A stretch of DNA of 64,000 bases from Saprospiraceae bacterium (GCA_016715245.1 JADKAS010000002.1:310001-374000); one strand, 5' to 3'; shown: positions 17,470 through 26,518, counted from the first letter of the stretch. Notes: generated by a model from the sequence alone, not told the origin. Numbers and translations are program-made.

Positions 17470-17929
17470 ATGACAATAAAAAACGACAATAAGTCTCTTT
17501 TTGAATACAGGTTGCCACCGGTTAAGCAGGCTGGAATTGTATTCGTTGTTGGTCTCATTTTTATGGGTTTTTCCACTTTGTTTCCCATGTCTCCGGAAAT
17601 GAAAATGGCAAAAGCTATGCCTTGGGTGATAGCCCTTGCCATGATTTTATTTTTCGGATTGGTCAATTGTGTTTTTGCCCTGGCAACAGACAATGGTCAA
17701 GTACTGGTTCCAATCGATCATAAGTTATGCAAGTCTGGCAGTGAGTCTTTGTCTGATAGCATGGGCCATCAGTGGTGTTGCGATGGACGATGCGGGAAGT
17801 ATTCGCTGGATTCTTACCGTCTTTACTTTCGGATATCTGGTTTTATTATCTATTGTCAACCTGATTCGTTTTTTTGTTTGGATAGCAGAACGCAGCGATG
17901 CTAAAAAGAAAGATGCTGAAAATAAGTAA
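17470..17929 (+). CDS. Small membrane protein, unknown function (frameshifted near 17696)
   Basis: I do not recognise this family. Two overlapping frames, 17470-17904 and 17669-17929, join into one protein of about 152 residues if one G of the GG at 17696-17697 is removed (AATGTC for AATGGTC). The joined protein has four hydrophobic segments: two before the break (VKQAGIVFVVGLIFMGF; WVIALAMILFFGLVNCVF) and two after it (ISYASLAVSLCLIAWAISGV; WILTVFTFGYLVLLSIVNLI). It ends in a charged RSDAKKKDAENK tail. Without correction the C-terminal half turns Cys-rich and non-hydrophobic, which argues for the frameshift. It lies 12 nt upstream of msrB and is likely co-transcribed. Confidence 0.65.
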
Positions 17930-17941
17930 ACCATAACCTTT

Positions 17942-18481
17942 ATGCTGAGATATTTGATATTTTGTTTTTTTCTTGTGCTATGTTCCTGTAAAACCAGAAG
18001 TGTAACGGCTGAAGAATCTCCAACTTCCCGCGATGATAACAAACCCTATTTTATCAATATTTATGGAGACACCATTAAAAAAATCATTTTATCACCTGAT
18101 GAATGGAAGAAAAAATTAAGCCCGCAGGAATACTATGTTTTGCGGGAAAAGGGCACGGAAAGAGCATTTACCGGTGCTTTTCACAACCAGAAAACGGAAG
18201 GATTTTATACGTGTAAAGGTTGTGACCTTGTATTGTTTGCCAGCAAACACAAATTCGATTCAGGTACAGGATGGCCCAGTTTTTATGAAGTGGTGGATTC
18301 AAATGCCTTACAACTGGCCACAGATTATGATTTGGGATATCCCAGGACGGAAGTCATGTGCGGTCGGTGTGGCGGACATATGGGACACGTATTTCCGGAT
18401 GGACCTCCTCCGACCGGTTTGCGTTACTGTATCAATTCGGTATCACTAGGATTTATAAAAACAGAATCCAATAAAAAATAA
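17942..18481 (+). CDS. msrB: Lipoprotein peptide-methionine (R)-S-oxide reductase MsrB
   Basis: MsrB reduces the R-epimer of methionine sulfoxide in proteins. The 179-residue protein begins with a lipoprotein signal, with lipobox LCSC ending at Cys16, so it should be anchored in the envelope and repair periplasmic or outer-membrane proteins. The MsrB domain covers about residues 50-173. Zinc cysteines are C91/C94 (CKGC) and C140/C143 (CGRC), and the catalytic cysteine is C163 in RYCINSVSLGF. The GTGWPSFYE block is also present. All key residues are kept. Confidence 0.93.
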   Translation: MLRYLIFCFFLVLCSCKTRSVTAEESPTSRDDNKPYFINIYGDTIKKIILSPDEWKKKLSPQEYYVLREKGTERAFTGAFHNQKTEGFYTCKGCDLVLFASKHKFDSGTGWPSFYEVVDSNALQLATDYDLGYPRTEVMCGRCGGHMGHVFPDGPPPTGLRYCINSVSLGFIKTESNKK

Positions 18482-18617
18482 GGAGGCTTACACCACACAG
18501 AAAGTGTTTTTCTTCCATTTGACTTAATGACTTAATTATAAAAATTTAATGAGTCTTTGATTACAACCTGACATTAATCCAATTGATTATAATAGAATCT
18601 GCTTTTTTATTCCATTG

Positions 18618-19136
18618 TCAGACCAGATTCATATATTTTTCATTAATGACTCTTATGTGCCATCTCTGGTGACCGGCCATACAAAAAGCTATGGATGCAA
18701 CAGAATATTCTCCTTTGAATCCTATGCCTTTTTTTTCCAGCATTTCAGAAGTAAAGGACTGATACATAAGTAAAAATCCCTGATGTACGGTTTTTAGTTC
18801 TTCTATCAGACTTTCCAATGTCCTGTCGTTTGCAAGAGAGGCTGAAGCATAGTCATCTTCTGAAAAAGAGGGTAGTCTCTGACTTTCATTGCGCGCAAAA
18901 GCAAGGGCACGGTATCCGAAAATTCTTTCTGTATCAATGAGGTGCTGAAGTATTTCCTCTATTGTCCATTTACCTTCCGCATAGGTTTTTGAGTCTATTT
19001 TTTTCCATGTTTCTAATGGAAACTGGTCTACCTCCTCTATACTTTTCTGAAAGGCATCCAGCAATTCCACATCATCACAAAGATGAATGTATCTGTCAAA
19101 ATATTCTGGCATGGGGAAGAGTTGAGATCGCAACAT
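18618..19136 (-). CDS. DinB-family putative metal-dependent hydrolase/thiol transferase
   Basis: This 172-residue protein has the DinB_2 four-helix pattern. The probable metal-binding histidine triad is H65 (in LQHLIDTER), H156 and H160 (in AGHQRWH), spaced as expected. Family members include bacillithiol/mycothiol-dependent transferases and many of unknown role, so the substrate cannot be assigned. An alternative start is Met9. It is transcribed toward msrB, with a 136-nt convergent gap in which I see no strong terminator. The next gene in the same direction (GNAT) lies 47 nt upstream. Confidence 0.8.
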   Translation of the reverse strand: MLRSQLFPMPEYFDRYIHLCDDVELLDAFQKSIEEVDQFPLETWKKIDSKTYAEGKWTIEEILQHLIDTERIFGYRALAFARNESQRLPSFSEDDYASASLANDRTLESLIEELKTVHQGFLLMYQSFTSEMLEKKGIGFKGEYSVASIAFCMAGHQRWHIRVINEKYMNLV

Positions 19137-19183
19137 GTGATTTGTTTTTTGGATTTATAATTGATGTAATAATTTGGCTTAAT

Positions 19184-19771
19184 TTATATTTTCTGAGACA
19201 AAAGATTTTTGACTTTGTCGTGCCATTCATTCTTCAGAATACTTAGAATAATACTGTCTCTCCTTCCTCCTGTAGCAGTCGGAAGATGATTGCGCAAAAT
19301 TCCTTCAGCAACACAACCTATACTTAGCATGGCTTTTTTGCTTCGTTCGTTGTCATTGTCTGCCCTGAATTCCACTCTTTCAAGTCCGAGAGTTTCAAAG
19401 GCATATTCCAACAGTAGATATTTACAGTTTTTATTGAGATATGTGCCCTGAAACTCCTTTCCGTACCACGTATATCCCAGTTGCAGTGATTTGTTCTGAA
19501 GCTGAATGTCATAAAAACGTGTCGATCCGGCAAATTTATTTTTTACCTTATCAAAAACAATAAAAGCATATTCTTTGCCAGAGTTCCGGGCATCTATCGT
19601 GTCTGCTATATATTTTGTAAGCTCTTCTTTTGTTCTCAAAGGTACAAGATTGTACTTCCAGATATCAGGCTCATTTATCACAAAAGAAATCAGATTGTCA
19701 AAGTCACTCATTTCCAATGGCCTTAACAGAACTTTTTCATTTTCAAGAATTACCGGGGTTTCTGAGAGCAT
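19184..19771 (-). CDS. GNAT acetyltransferase, RimJ/RimL type
   Basis: This 195-residue protein has the RimJ/RimL layout. It opens with LLRPLEMSDFDNLISF, the central YTWYGKEFQGTYLNKNCKYLLLEYAF corresponds to the acetyl-CoA motif A region, and ERVEFRADNDNERSKKAM is followed by GCVAEGILRNHLP near the end. Such enzymes acetylate N-termini of ribosomal proteins, amino acids or antibiotics; the substrate is not evident here. A TAnnTTTG element lies directly upstream (19776-19783), so it appears to have its own promoter with almost no leader. Confidence 0.85.
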   Translation of the reverse strand: MLSETPVILENEKVLLRPLEMSDFDNLISFVINEPDIWKYNLVPLRTKEELTKYIADTIDARNSGKEYAFIVFDKVKNKFAGSTRFYDIQLQNKSLQLGYTWYGKEFQGTYLNKNCKYLLLEYAFETLGLERVEFRADNDNERSKKAMLSIGCVAEGILRNHLPTATGGRRDSIILSILKNEWHDKVKNLLSQKI

Positions 19772-19775
19772 AAGG

Positions 19776-19783
19776 CAAATTTA
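19776..19783 (-). promoter_or_regulatory. -7 element (TAAATTTG) of the GNAT gene
   Basis: Read on the minus strand, the sequence is TAAATTTG, five bases before the ATG at 19771. The expected transcription start falls on or beside the start codon, a second candidate for a leaderless transcript in this window. No clear -33 element is seen. Confidence 0.45.
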
Positions 19784-19826
19784 ATTATGAATAAAAACTT
19801 TTACTTTATATAGTTTAAACGGAGTT

Positions 19827-20297
19827 TTACACCATATCATTATACTGGTCTGCCAAATATGATTCAAAATCTGGATTATTGTGATTTTTTAAAACATGTT
19901 TTACCCAGGCGTTTCTTTCATGCCATAAAACTGCCATTTCCCAGACGCAGTATATAATCCCGTTATCAGAATACAGCTCCCATTTGGGGTTATTATCATA
20001 TGGTGATAGATAAACAAACAATTGGATCATGTTCTGATCAATCCACCATGATAAAATGGCAAAACATCCTTCCTTACCTTCATGAAGGATCAATGTGGCA
20101 ATATTGTAAGTTTCCAGTTCAGGATAAACATCTTTACCTTTCAGCCATTCTGAAATATTTTCTTTTGCTGAATGAACAAATGCTGTATCCACCCATTCAC
20201 TTTTAACAGAAATGGAGTAGATTTTAATTTTCCAGTCATCACATTCAAAGATTTCGAGAAACCTGACCGGGCGTTGGTTGTAAGGTGAAAAGTTCAT
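19827..20297 (-). CDS. Hypothetical protein, 156 aa
   Basis: I do not recognise the family. The protein has no signal peptide or membrane segment. It is rich in Trp and aromatic residues (WKIKIYS, ILSWWIDQN, WELYSDNGIIYCVWEMAVLWHERNAW) and looks like a small soluble alpha/beta domain. A segment near residues 75-90 resembles proteins in which a gene product reports on the use of nutrients or peptides, but that is not evidence of function. It is the last gene of a tight minus-strand run, nine nt after the lipoprotein gene. Confidence 0.7.
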   Translation of the reverse strand: MNFSPYNQRPVRFLEIFECDDWKIKIYSISVKSEWVDTAFVHSAKENISEWLKGKDVYPELETYNIATLILHEGKEGCFAILSWWIDQNMIQLFVYLSPYDNNPKWELYSDNGIIYCVWEMAVLWHERNAWVKHVLKNHNNPDFESYLADQYNDMV

Positions 20298-20306
20298 AAA
20301 ATAAGC

Positions 20307-20828
20307 TTATTCAATTAGTTTGTCATCAGCTTTCAAACGATCCATGAGACCGGAATGAGCTCTTGGGTCAGGCACACCGGTATTTGCCAGTATCAGATTT
20401 ATTTTATCTGATGTTTGCATTCCATCTGTCAGGAGTGGAAACTGAAGAAAAACATAATTGCAGATAGCCGAAGAATATACAGGCCAGTAAAAACCACAGT
20501 AGACCGGGTTTTTGTCGAGTGTGACAACAAACATTTTTCCATTAATACCTGTCTGCCCGAACAGGATTTTATCATTTGTGATGTTTAATTCCAAGGTATG
20601 ATCTTTTTTGAAGTAATTTTTAATATCGTTATGCCTGATCACTGGCGTATCTTCAAGAGGAATAAGGTCTAAGTTGAGTTTGCTGTAGTCGACCGAATAA
20701 GAATGACTTACCGGTGATTCTGTAATGTAAAATTCCATGCCTTCACCGATTTTCCAGTCTGTCTGCTGCATATTTTTTGAACAACCGGTTATCAAAATTA
20801 CGAGAACAAAGAGATTATTTAATTTCAT
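20307..20828 (-). CDS. Hypothetical lipoprotein, 173 aa
   Basis: The N-terminus is a clear lipoprotein signal: a basic start, a hydrophobic stretch and lipobox ITGC at residues 13-16. The mature part (about 157 residues) is predicted mostly beta, with acidic patches. I find no known motif. It is the fourth gene of the run led by the GlxA-type regulator, 18 nt after a GNAT gene and nine nt before the hypothetical gene at 19827. Membership of that operon is the only functional hint. Confidence 0.75.
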   Translation of the reverse strand: MKLNNLFVLVILITGCSKNMQQTDWKIGEGMEFYITESPVSHSYSVDYSKLNLDLIPLEDTPVIRHNDIKNYFKKDHTLELNITNDKILFGQTGINGKMFVVTLDKNPVYCGFYWPVYSSAICNYVFLQFPLLTDGMQTSDKINLILANTGVPDPRAHSGLMDRLKADDKLIE

Positions 20829-20846
20829 AAATTCCAGATTTACATT

Positions 20847-21290
20847 TTAAAAATATTTACCATAATGAACAAAACCTGGGTCTTCCGACCAACCTGATTT
20901 GGAATACAATTTTCTTGCCGGGTTGTTTACAGCTGTTTCCAGAATCAGGCCTTTACAATGCAACGATTTTGCTATATTTTCAGCTGCCTGCAGCAAGGCA
21001 GAACCTATTCCATTACCCCTCATTTCAGGGACTGTATACAAATCATTTAATATCAACAATGGCTTCATGCTTACAGAGGAAAAGGAGTGAAAAAGTTGTG
21101 TAAATCCTGCAGCTTTACCCGATAAGTAAGCTATTAGCAGAACAGATTCATTTTTTCCAAGTCTTTCAGATAGAAATGTAGCAGCACCTTCCGGGTCAGA
21201 AGATTGATTGTAGAAAATTCTGTAATTATTAAACAAGGAAACAATTTCCTGGCATTCATTTATATTGGATATTTGTTTGATGGTAATCAT
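20847..21290 (-). CDS. GNAT family N-acetyltransferase
   Basis: This 147-residue protein contains one GNAT domain. The acetyl-CoA pyrophosphate loop is MRGNGIGSAL, preceded by LILNDLYTVPE. The terminal NPARKLYSKSGW block is typical for the family. The length is that of a minimal GNAT. The substrate cannot be told. It starts two nt after the M1-like gene and is surely in the same transcript. Confidence 0.88.
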   Translation of the reverse strand: MITIKQISNINECQEIVSLFNNYRIFYNQSSDPEGAATFLSERLGKNESVLLIAYLSGKAAGFTQLFHSFSSVSMKPLLILNDLYTVPEMRGNGIGSALLQAAENIAKSLHCKGLILETAVNNPARKLYSKSGWSEDPGFVHYGKYF

Positions 21291-21292
21291 AT

Positions 21293-23866
21293 TTACTTTT
21301 TAAGTGACTCTGTAAAAGTGTCTTCATATTCCTGAATAATCTGAAGCATTTCTTTATCGTGAATAAATTTATTTTTCAGGATGTTATATATTTCTTTTAC
21401 CTCAGGCGAAAAAGTCTGGTTGAGGAGTTGTACATTTTGAAACAAGTCATTCCAGTCATTTTCTTCGCAGGATTTCAGAAATCGTTCATAAAGTATAGGG
21501 AAGGCCAGTTTTGACTTGCCAAGAGCTTTCAATGTATTCATAGCTGCGAAAGGATAGTCCCACACAGGTGTAGCCAGATACCATCTCGGTGATTTGTTGT
21601 CACGCAGACATTGGAGAACAAATTCCACTGCTCTTTCATCGCCAAGTTGCTCAAGACCGTTTAACGCACTAATCCGGCTTTGGCTTTTCCACGATGGTTT
21701 TTTGTCGAGTTCTATTAAAATATCAAAAGCCTGGTTGCTTTTACTTTTTCCGAGAGCGATGGCAGCGGCATTAATCACCCTGTCGCTTTTACTGTTTAAT
21801 GCTTCAGTAAAAATATTTACATATCCTGGTTTGTTTATTTTACTGAGAAAAGAAATTGCCGTCACCTGTACCCAGGATTCATCTTCCTTTAGGATTTCCA
21901 TCAGAAGATCTTCTGTTTCCTTGTTTGTTATTCCCGAAGAGATATTTCTTAGCTGCGATAAAGCATAATTGCGCAATCTCCAGTAATCATTTCCTGAGAT
22001 AATTTTCCTGAAAGATTGTATAATTTTATCTTTGGTTTCTGCTGTTGTCAGTGAATCACGATATATTCCGATCAGATGTGTAATCGCTTCCCATTTTGCA
22101 AGAACATCTTTGCTTTTCATGAGAAGAAACAGGTGTTCTTCAGTGTTTTTCTCAAAAAATATATCCCCGATCCAAGTTTTCTCAAAATCGATATTTACGT
22201 ATTCCGGTTGGGTGGGAAGGTTTATTTCCCATTTGGTGACAGGCTCTGATTTTACGGTAAGAGGTACAATTTTTCCGTCAATTTCTATCTCCATTTTACC
22301 GGTGAAATATTCAACAGCAAGGTGATTTCCTGATGTGTCCCGAATTTGTTTCTGATGTAATTCAATAGTCAGAATTTTTTTCTTTTCGTTGTACGTTTTG
22401 ATTACTTCAAAATCGGGATAACCTGTTTTATATAACCACTGATCAAAAAACCAATCGTAGGATTGACCTGTTACGGCTTCCACTGATTGCCGGAAAACTT
22501 TCGTATCAACTTGTCTGAAGGCATTATTTTTTGTGTAATGCCGGATAATTTCCCTCCATTTTTCCTCTCCTGTTTCTTTTTGTAACATACGCAAGACCAA
22601 TGTACCTCTCAATTTGGTTGTATTGTCTGATTCAAATACAGACATACTGTCGGGGGTTTCGATAACAATCGGTTTCCTCACACCTGCGGCATAATCACTC
22701 TTTACTGCAGCTTTTTCATAAAAAAGGGCATACCATATGAGGTATTCATCCCTGCCGTTTTTTTGTTCAGTATACTTTCCGGCAAAATAATTTGTAAAAG
22801 CGTCATTGAGCCACAAATGGTTCCACGAAACAGGTGAAATCATATTGCCAAACCATTGAGCGGCCATTGCCTGCAAGGCCACACCATCCCAGAGGTAACG
22901 AAAATCTTTGTGTACTCCGTAGTCATCAATATAATTGTCAGAAATGATACTCATAGTATGCTGGCCGTTCAATCCAGGGAAAGGATAGTCCTGAATGACA
23001 ACCTGATTGTAACTTTTAAAAGGGTAGGGAATACCTGTACTGGTTATCATAAAATCCATCATATCCGGGACGAGCTCAACTGTAGCTTCGATGGCTTCTT
23101 TTTCATTCGGATAACCAAATGTGGTGATTGGAATCCTGAGGTGGTTCTGATGGATTCCGATATATTCTCCTATGACAATGGAAACGAGGTAATTCGGAAA
23201 ACCCTGGTCTGCTTTGTAATGAAATGTAGTCGTATTATTTTTATTAACTTTTTTTTCCACAAGAACACCATTGCTTATGACTACCATAGGGTTTTCAACG
23301 GTCACCTTTAATTCCATGGTATGAAGATCTGATATGTCCTCATGACAGGGAAACCAGTATTTATTATGATTGGGCTGACCGCTGCTCCAAACCTGTTTCC
23401 ATTTAGTTGGTGTGGTGAAAGTGGGTTTAAAAAAGCGCAGACCTTTACCAAAACTTCCCCATATTGCTCTTGGATCTGAATGGTTGATATGATGGGTTTC
23501 GTAATGAATCAAAAGGGTAACAACATCGCTTATATTGTAAAATTGAGCCAATTGTATTTTCAGGTTTTTGCTTTCTTTTCCTTTGTCGTATTCATAATTC
23601 AGTGGTCTTCCCTGGGTGGAAACTGAATGAATAGTCATGTTGGCAGCATCAAGGAAAATAACATTGCAAAATAAAACCGGCGATAAAGTAATTTCTGCCG
23701 AACCAGTCGCTTTTTGTTTTTCGATATCAAATCCGATATTGAGCGCAATGTGCCGGACGTTAATATTGGCTGACAAAGGTTTTAAGAAAAAAAGTATAAT
23801 TATTGCCGTGGTCAGTGTCCTGTATATAAAGGCTTCTTTCATAATTTCAGATTGTTTATTTATCAT
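21293..23866 (-). CDS. M1 aminopeptidase homologue lacking catalytic residues, with HEAT-like C-terminus
   Basis: The 857-residue protein has the M1 architecture: an N-terminal beta domain (about 30-225), a central catalytic-type domain (about 225-520) and helical repeats (about 580-850). A signal peptide is evident if translation starts at Met9 (23842), so it is probably exported. All key residues are lost. The GxMEN glutamate is G301 (GLNGQHTM), HExxH is QAMAA at 332-336, and the distal zinc Glu is D355, exactly 19 residues after the last position of that motif. The surrounding AQWFGN and WLNDAF blocks remain, so the alignment is firm. It should not bind zinc or cleave peptides; a binding or scaffold role is likely. 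It lies one base after glxA-like. Confidence 0.88.
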   Translation of the reverse strand: MINKQSEIMKEAFIYRTLTTAIIILFFLKPLSANINVRHIALNIGFDIEKQKATGSAEITLSPVLFCNVIFLDAANMTIHSVSTQGRPLNYEYDKGKESKNLKIQLAQFYNISDVVTLLIHYETHHINHSDPRAIWGSFGKGLRFFKPTFTTPTKWKQVWSSGQPNHNKYWFPCHEDISDLHTMELKVTVENPMVVISNGVLVEKKVNKNNTTTFHYKADQGFPNYLVSIVIGEYIGIHQNHLRIPITTFGYPNEKEAIEATVELVPDMMDFMITSTGIPYPFKSYNQVVIQDYPFPGLNGQHTMSIISDNYIDDYGVHKDFRYLWDGVALQAMAAQWFGNMISPVSWNHLWLNDAFTNYFAGKYTEQKNGRDEYLIWYALFYEKAAVKSDYAAGVRKPIVIETPDSMSVFESDNTTKLRGTLVLRMLQKETGEEKWREIIRHYTKNNAFRQVDTKVFRQSVEAVTGQSYDWFFDQWLYKTGYPDFEVIKTYNEKKKILTIELHQKQIRDTSGNHLAVEYFTGKMEIEIDGKIVPLTVKSEPVTKWEINLPTQPEYVNIDFEKTWIGDIFFEKNTEEHLFLLMKSKDVLAKWEAITHLIGIYRDSLTTAETKDKIIQSFRKIISGNDYWRLRNYALSQLRNISSGITNKETEDLLMEILKEDESWVQVTAISFLSKINKPGYVNIFTEALNSKSDRVINAAAIALGKSKSNQAFDILIELDKKPSWKSQSRISALNGLEQLGDERAVEFVLQCLRDNKSPRWYLATPVWDYPFAAMNTLKALGKSKLAFPILYERFLKSCEENDWNDLFQNVQLLNQTFSPEVKEIYNILKNKFIHDKEMLQIIQEYEDTFTESLKK

Positions 23867-23867
23867 G

Positions 23868-24791
23868 TCAATGCAGGGTTTGTATAATGCGGGCTAATTG
23901 TTTTTCGCTTTCCAAACCTACTTTTCCGGCTATTTCAACTCTGGAAAGGTCTGGATTTCGCAATAATTCCGTGATTTTTTCTTTTCTGATGAGGGTTATA
24001 AAATCTTTAACTGTGATGCCGGTTTCTTTCCGAAAAATTCTGGTAAAATTGCGTTCGCTCATATTGGCTATTTCAGCGAGGTCAGCAAGTTTCGTTTTTT
24101 TATGAATATTTGCTATAATAAAATCCTGTACCCTGTGAATACCTGAATGAATATGGTTTCGGAATGAAAGCATTTCACTTTCCTGGGATGAAGTGCCGGC
24201 TCTCCTGTTATATACGACGAGTTCTCTGGCAACCTGATGGGCAAAATGACTGCCCTTTATTTTTTCAATAATGTACAGGGTAAGATCAATTCCTGAAGCA
24301 ATTCCTGCGCTGGTATACAAACCGTTCTGGTCTGTAAAAAGGATATTTTCTATGACTTTAATAAGAGGATATCTCTGCTGTAATTCTTTTGTTTTCTTAA
24401 AATGAGTGGTACAATTCCGGCCATTCAGAAGGCCGCATTCTGCTAATACAAATGCGCCGATACAAATACTGCAGATGTTGACATCATTTTCATATTGGTG
24501 TCTGATAAAGCTGAATAGTTCTTTTTGTTTCAGAAAATCGTCTGAAGTGAGGTAAAAATAATCTGACCCCGGAATAATCAGGAAGTCACCTTTTTTAAGG
24601 CATACATCTGAAAAATGCTGTATTTTGCCAAAAGGAAGACCACTTGTAGTGTTTACTTCTTTGTCTATTCCACAATATTCAACACAAAAGTCTGCTCCAA
24701 AATCAATAGCTTCATGCAAGGTCTGGTCAGGGCCTGCAAGATCGAGAATATGTATTTCCGGCAGTAAAAGAAAAACAAACTTTGTGTTCAA
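23868..24791 (-). CDS. GlxA-type transcriptional regulator (DJ-1/PfpI domain plus AraC HTH)
   Basis: This 307-residue protein has an N-terminal class I glutamine-amidotransferase-like domain (about 1-190). The nucleophile-elbow region reads CSICIGAFVLAECGLL, and a His follows in the CTTHFKK segment. The C-terminal AraC helix-turn-helix (about 210-307) contains LADLAEIANMSERNFTR. Such proteins are ligand-sensing regulators rather than enzymes. The start is TTG at 24791, 11 nt after the likely transcription start. The gene heads a five-gene minus-strand run (24791 to 19827), so it probably controls that operon; its own promoter is just upstream. The effector is unknown. Confidence 0.88.
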   Translation of the reverse strand: MNTKFVFLLLPEIHILDLAGPDQTLHEAIDFGADFCVEYCGIDKEVNTTSGLPFGKIQHFSDVCLKKGDFLIIPGSDYFYLTSDDFLKQKELFSFIRHQYENDVNICSICIGAFVLAECGLLNGRNCTTHFKKTKELQQRYPLIKVIENILFTDQNGLYTSAGIASGIDLTLYIIEKIKGSHFAHQVARELVVYNRRAGTSSQESEMLSFRNHIHSGIHRVQDFIIANIHKKTKLADLAEIANMSERNFTRIFRKETGITVKDFITLIRKEKITELLRNPDLSRVEIAGKVGLESEKQLARIIQTLH

Positions 24792-24808
24792 ATGTATTAA
24801 TATTTCCG

Positions 24809-24816
24809 CAAAGGTA
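24809..24816 (-). promoter_or_regulatory. -7 element (TACCTTTG) of the glxA-like operon
   Basis: On the minus strand the sequence is TACCTTTG followed by CGG, a good TAnnTTTG match, 17 nt before the TTG start at 24791. It would drive the regulator and the four genes behind it. Confidence 0.55.
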
Positions 24817-25010
24817 TAACATTCACTGTGAAAGAAAAGGTCAATAAACAGACAAAACCGGCCAAAGTTAATAAGTCATGTATTTCTGTTTATTATTGCA
24901 GAATTTATTTTACATGCAAGGTTAGTATATGATATGAAAATTTATTGCATACATATTTAGGATTTAACCAGGTAAAACTGAATCAGTTTATCTTTTTAGA
25001 TAAGGTGCAA

Positions 25011-26234
25011 CTACCCCGTTTTAAGCCTTTTAAAGGCACCTTTGAGCATAAGTGGTGTGGTGAGAGTAGTCAGGATACCCATCAAAACCAGGATGGAAAA
25101 AATTTCGGTATTGATAAGGCCGGCTTTGTAAGCGATATTGGCTATAACCAGCTCCATAATTCCCCGGGCATTTAAACCGATACCCAATGTCAAAGAAACT
25201 CTTGAGTTCAGCCCTGCCAATCGTCCACCTAACCATCCACCCAGTATTTTTGAAAAATAAGAAACCAGAACCACGGCCAGTAACAAAGGTAAATTACTGA
25301 TGGAGGAAATATTAAATTCCAGACCTATACCCGCAAAAAATATAGGAGCGAGAAAACCCATAGCAATGTTGCTTGTTGTTTTTTCTATTGTTTTCAAATT
25401 ATCTTTTCCAATAAGAGAATCACTGATCAATAAAGAAGCAAAAAAAGCACCGACGATAAAATGAAGTCCCAGGGATTCCGTAAAGGTGGAAAAAAGCAAC
25501 ACAAAGGCAAAAAACAAAGCGAACAAAGGCTCTTTTCCTTTGAGAATATCCAGAAGATTGTTTAATGAGATTTCAATGTAATTTCCTTTGCGGGTAATCT
25601 TGCGAATCATAAAATATACCATTGTCAGCAGGATAATAAAAACCGCTAATTTCAATAATGACATTAATCCGACCTGAACAATAGCACTCACAGATTTGTC
25701 CGTATCCTGAATATTCAGTAAAACACCCAGAATTGTCAGGGCAAGCACATCGTCAAAAATGGCTATAGAAATAATTTTTTGCCCTACTTCCGTATTGATT
25801 TTTCCCAGATCCATAAGAATTCGAATACTGACAGGAAGGGCTGTGATAGCAACACACAATCCAATAAACACGGTCGTCATGACATCAAGACCGAAAATAT
25901 AGCCTACGGTAAAACCACTTATTATGGGAATAAAAAAGGCCATTATTGAAATAATAATATTTCTGCCTTTAAGGGATTTAAGGATGTCATCAATATTGAT
26001 CTCGAGTCCCGCAATGATGACGAGTAAAAAAATTCCTAATTCGGAAATAACTTTAATTTCTTCTGTTCTGTGAATGAGATTGAAGAGACTGGGACCAACA
26101 ATAATACCCGCTAATATTTCTCCAATCATCGCGGGTTGTTTGAATCTTTCAAATATTTCGCCGAAAAACCTTGCCGTCACCAGCAAAATCAGAAGGTTGG
26201 TGAAAAAAGGCAGTTCGAAATGGGGTGCGTCCAT
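25011..26234 (-). CDS. Cation:proton antiporter, CPA2 family
   Basis: The 407-residue protein has about 12 hydrophobic segments and the CPA2 (KefB/NapA-like) blocks RFKQPAMIGEILAGIIVGPS near the start, ELGIFLLVIIAGLEI, and the ion-binding region IAIFDDVLALTI with the paired aspartates of electrogenic antiporters. It lacks the C-terminal TrkA-N domain of full Kef systems. The likely role is Na+ or K+/H+ exchange in the inner membrane; the ion cannot be told. It ends 219 nt before the regulator operon start on the same strand and may have its own terminator in that gap. Confidence 0.9.
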   Translation of the reverse strand: MDAPHFELPFFTNLLILLVTARFFGEIFERFKQPAMIGEILAGIIVGPSLFNLIHRTEEIKVISELGIFLLVIIAGLEINIDDILKSLKGRNIIISIMAFFIPIISGFTVGYIFGLDVMTTVFIGLCVAITALPVSIRILMDLGKINTEVGQKIISIAIFDDVLALTILGVLLNIQDTDKSVSAIVQVGLMSLLKLAVFIILLTMVYFMIRKITRKGNYIEISLNNLLDILKGKEPLFALFFAFVLLFSTFTESLGLHFIVGAFFASLLISDSLIGKDNLKTIEKTTSNIAMGFLAPIFFAGIGLEFNISSISNLPLLLAVVLVSYFSKILGGWLGGRLAGLNSRVSLTLGIGLNARGIMELVIANIAYKAGLINTEIFSILVLMGILTTLTTPLMLKGAFKRLKTG

Positions 26235-26518
26235 TATTTTATTTTGTTCAGAATAGCTGAATGATCCCGATGTCTTTACGTAAGCTGATGAATGTTCCTC
26301 ATTGAAAACATGATTTCAAATGGTTTCTTTGGATATATTGTACTATAATTCAAAATTCACTTCTTTTGTTGTCCGGTTCCCATGAAAAATCAAGAGATTT
26401 TGTATAAATGCTTAGAAGTCAAACTTTAGTACAAATTTATTTTTTTATCATTTTCGATAAATAGTTGAAATTATGTTTCGAATTTTAAAAATTTAATTAA
26501 ATAAATTTGTTTAGTTTT
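26235..26518. other. AT-rich gap between antiporter and tyrS
   Basis: No gene is seen. The DNA becomes very AT-rich from about 26400 up to 26600, continuing the low-GC character of the 3' part of tyrS. The part from 26519 to 26594 appears to be broken remains of the TyrRS S4 domain. Confidence 0.5.

Noticed and set aside
17349..17693. N-terminal extension of the M14-like gene to 17693
   Set aside because: It would overlap the divergent membrane-protein gene and its promoter, and it would put a signal peptide in the middle of the protein.
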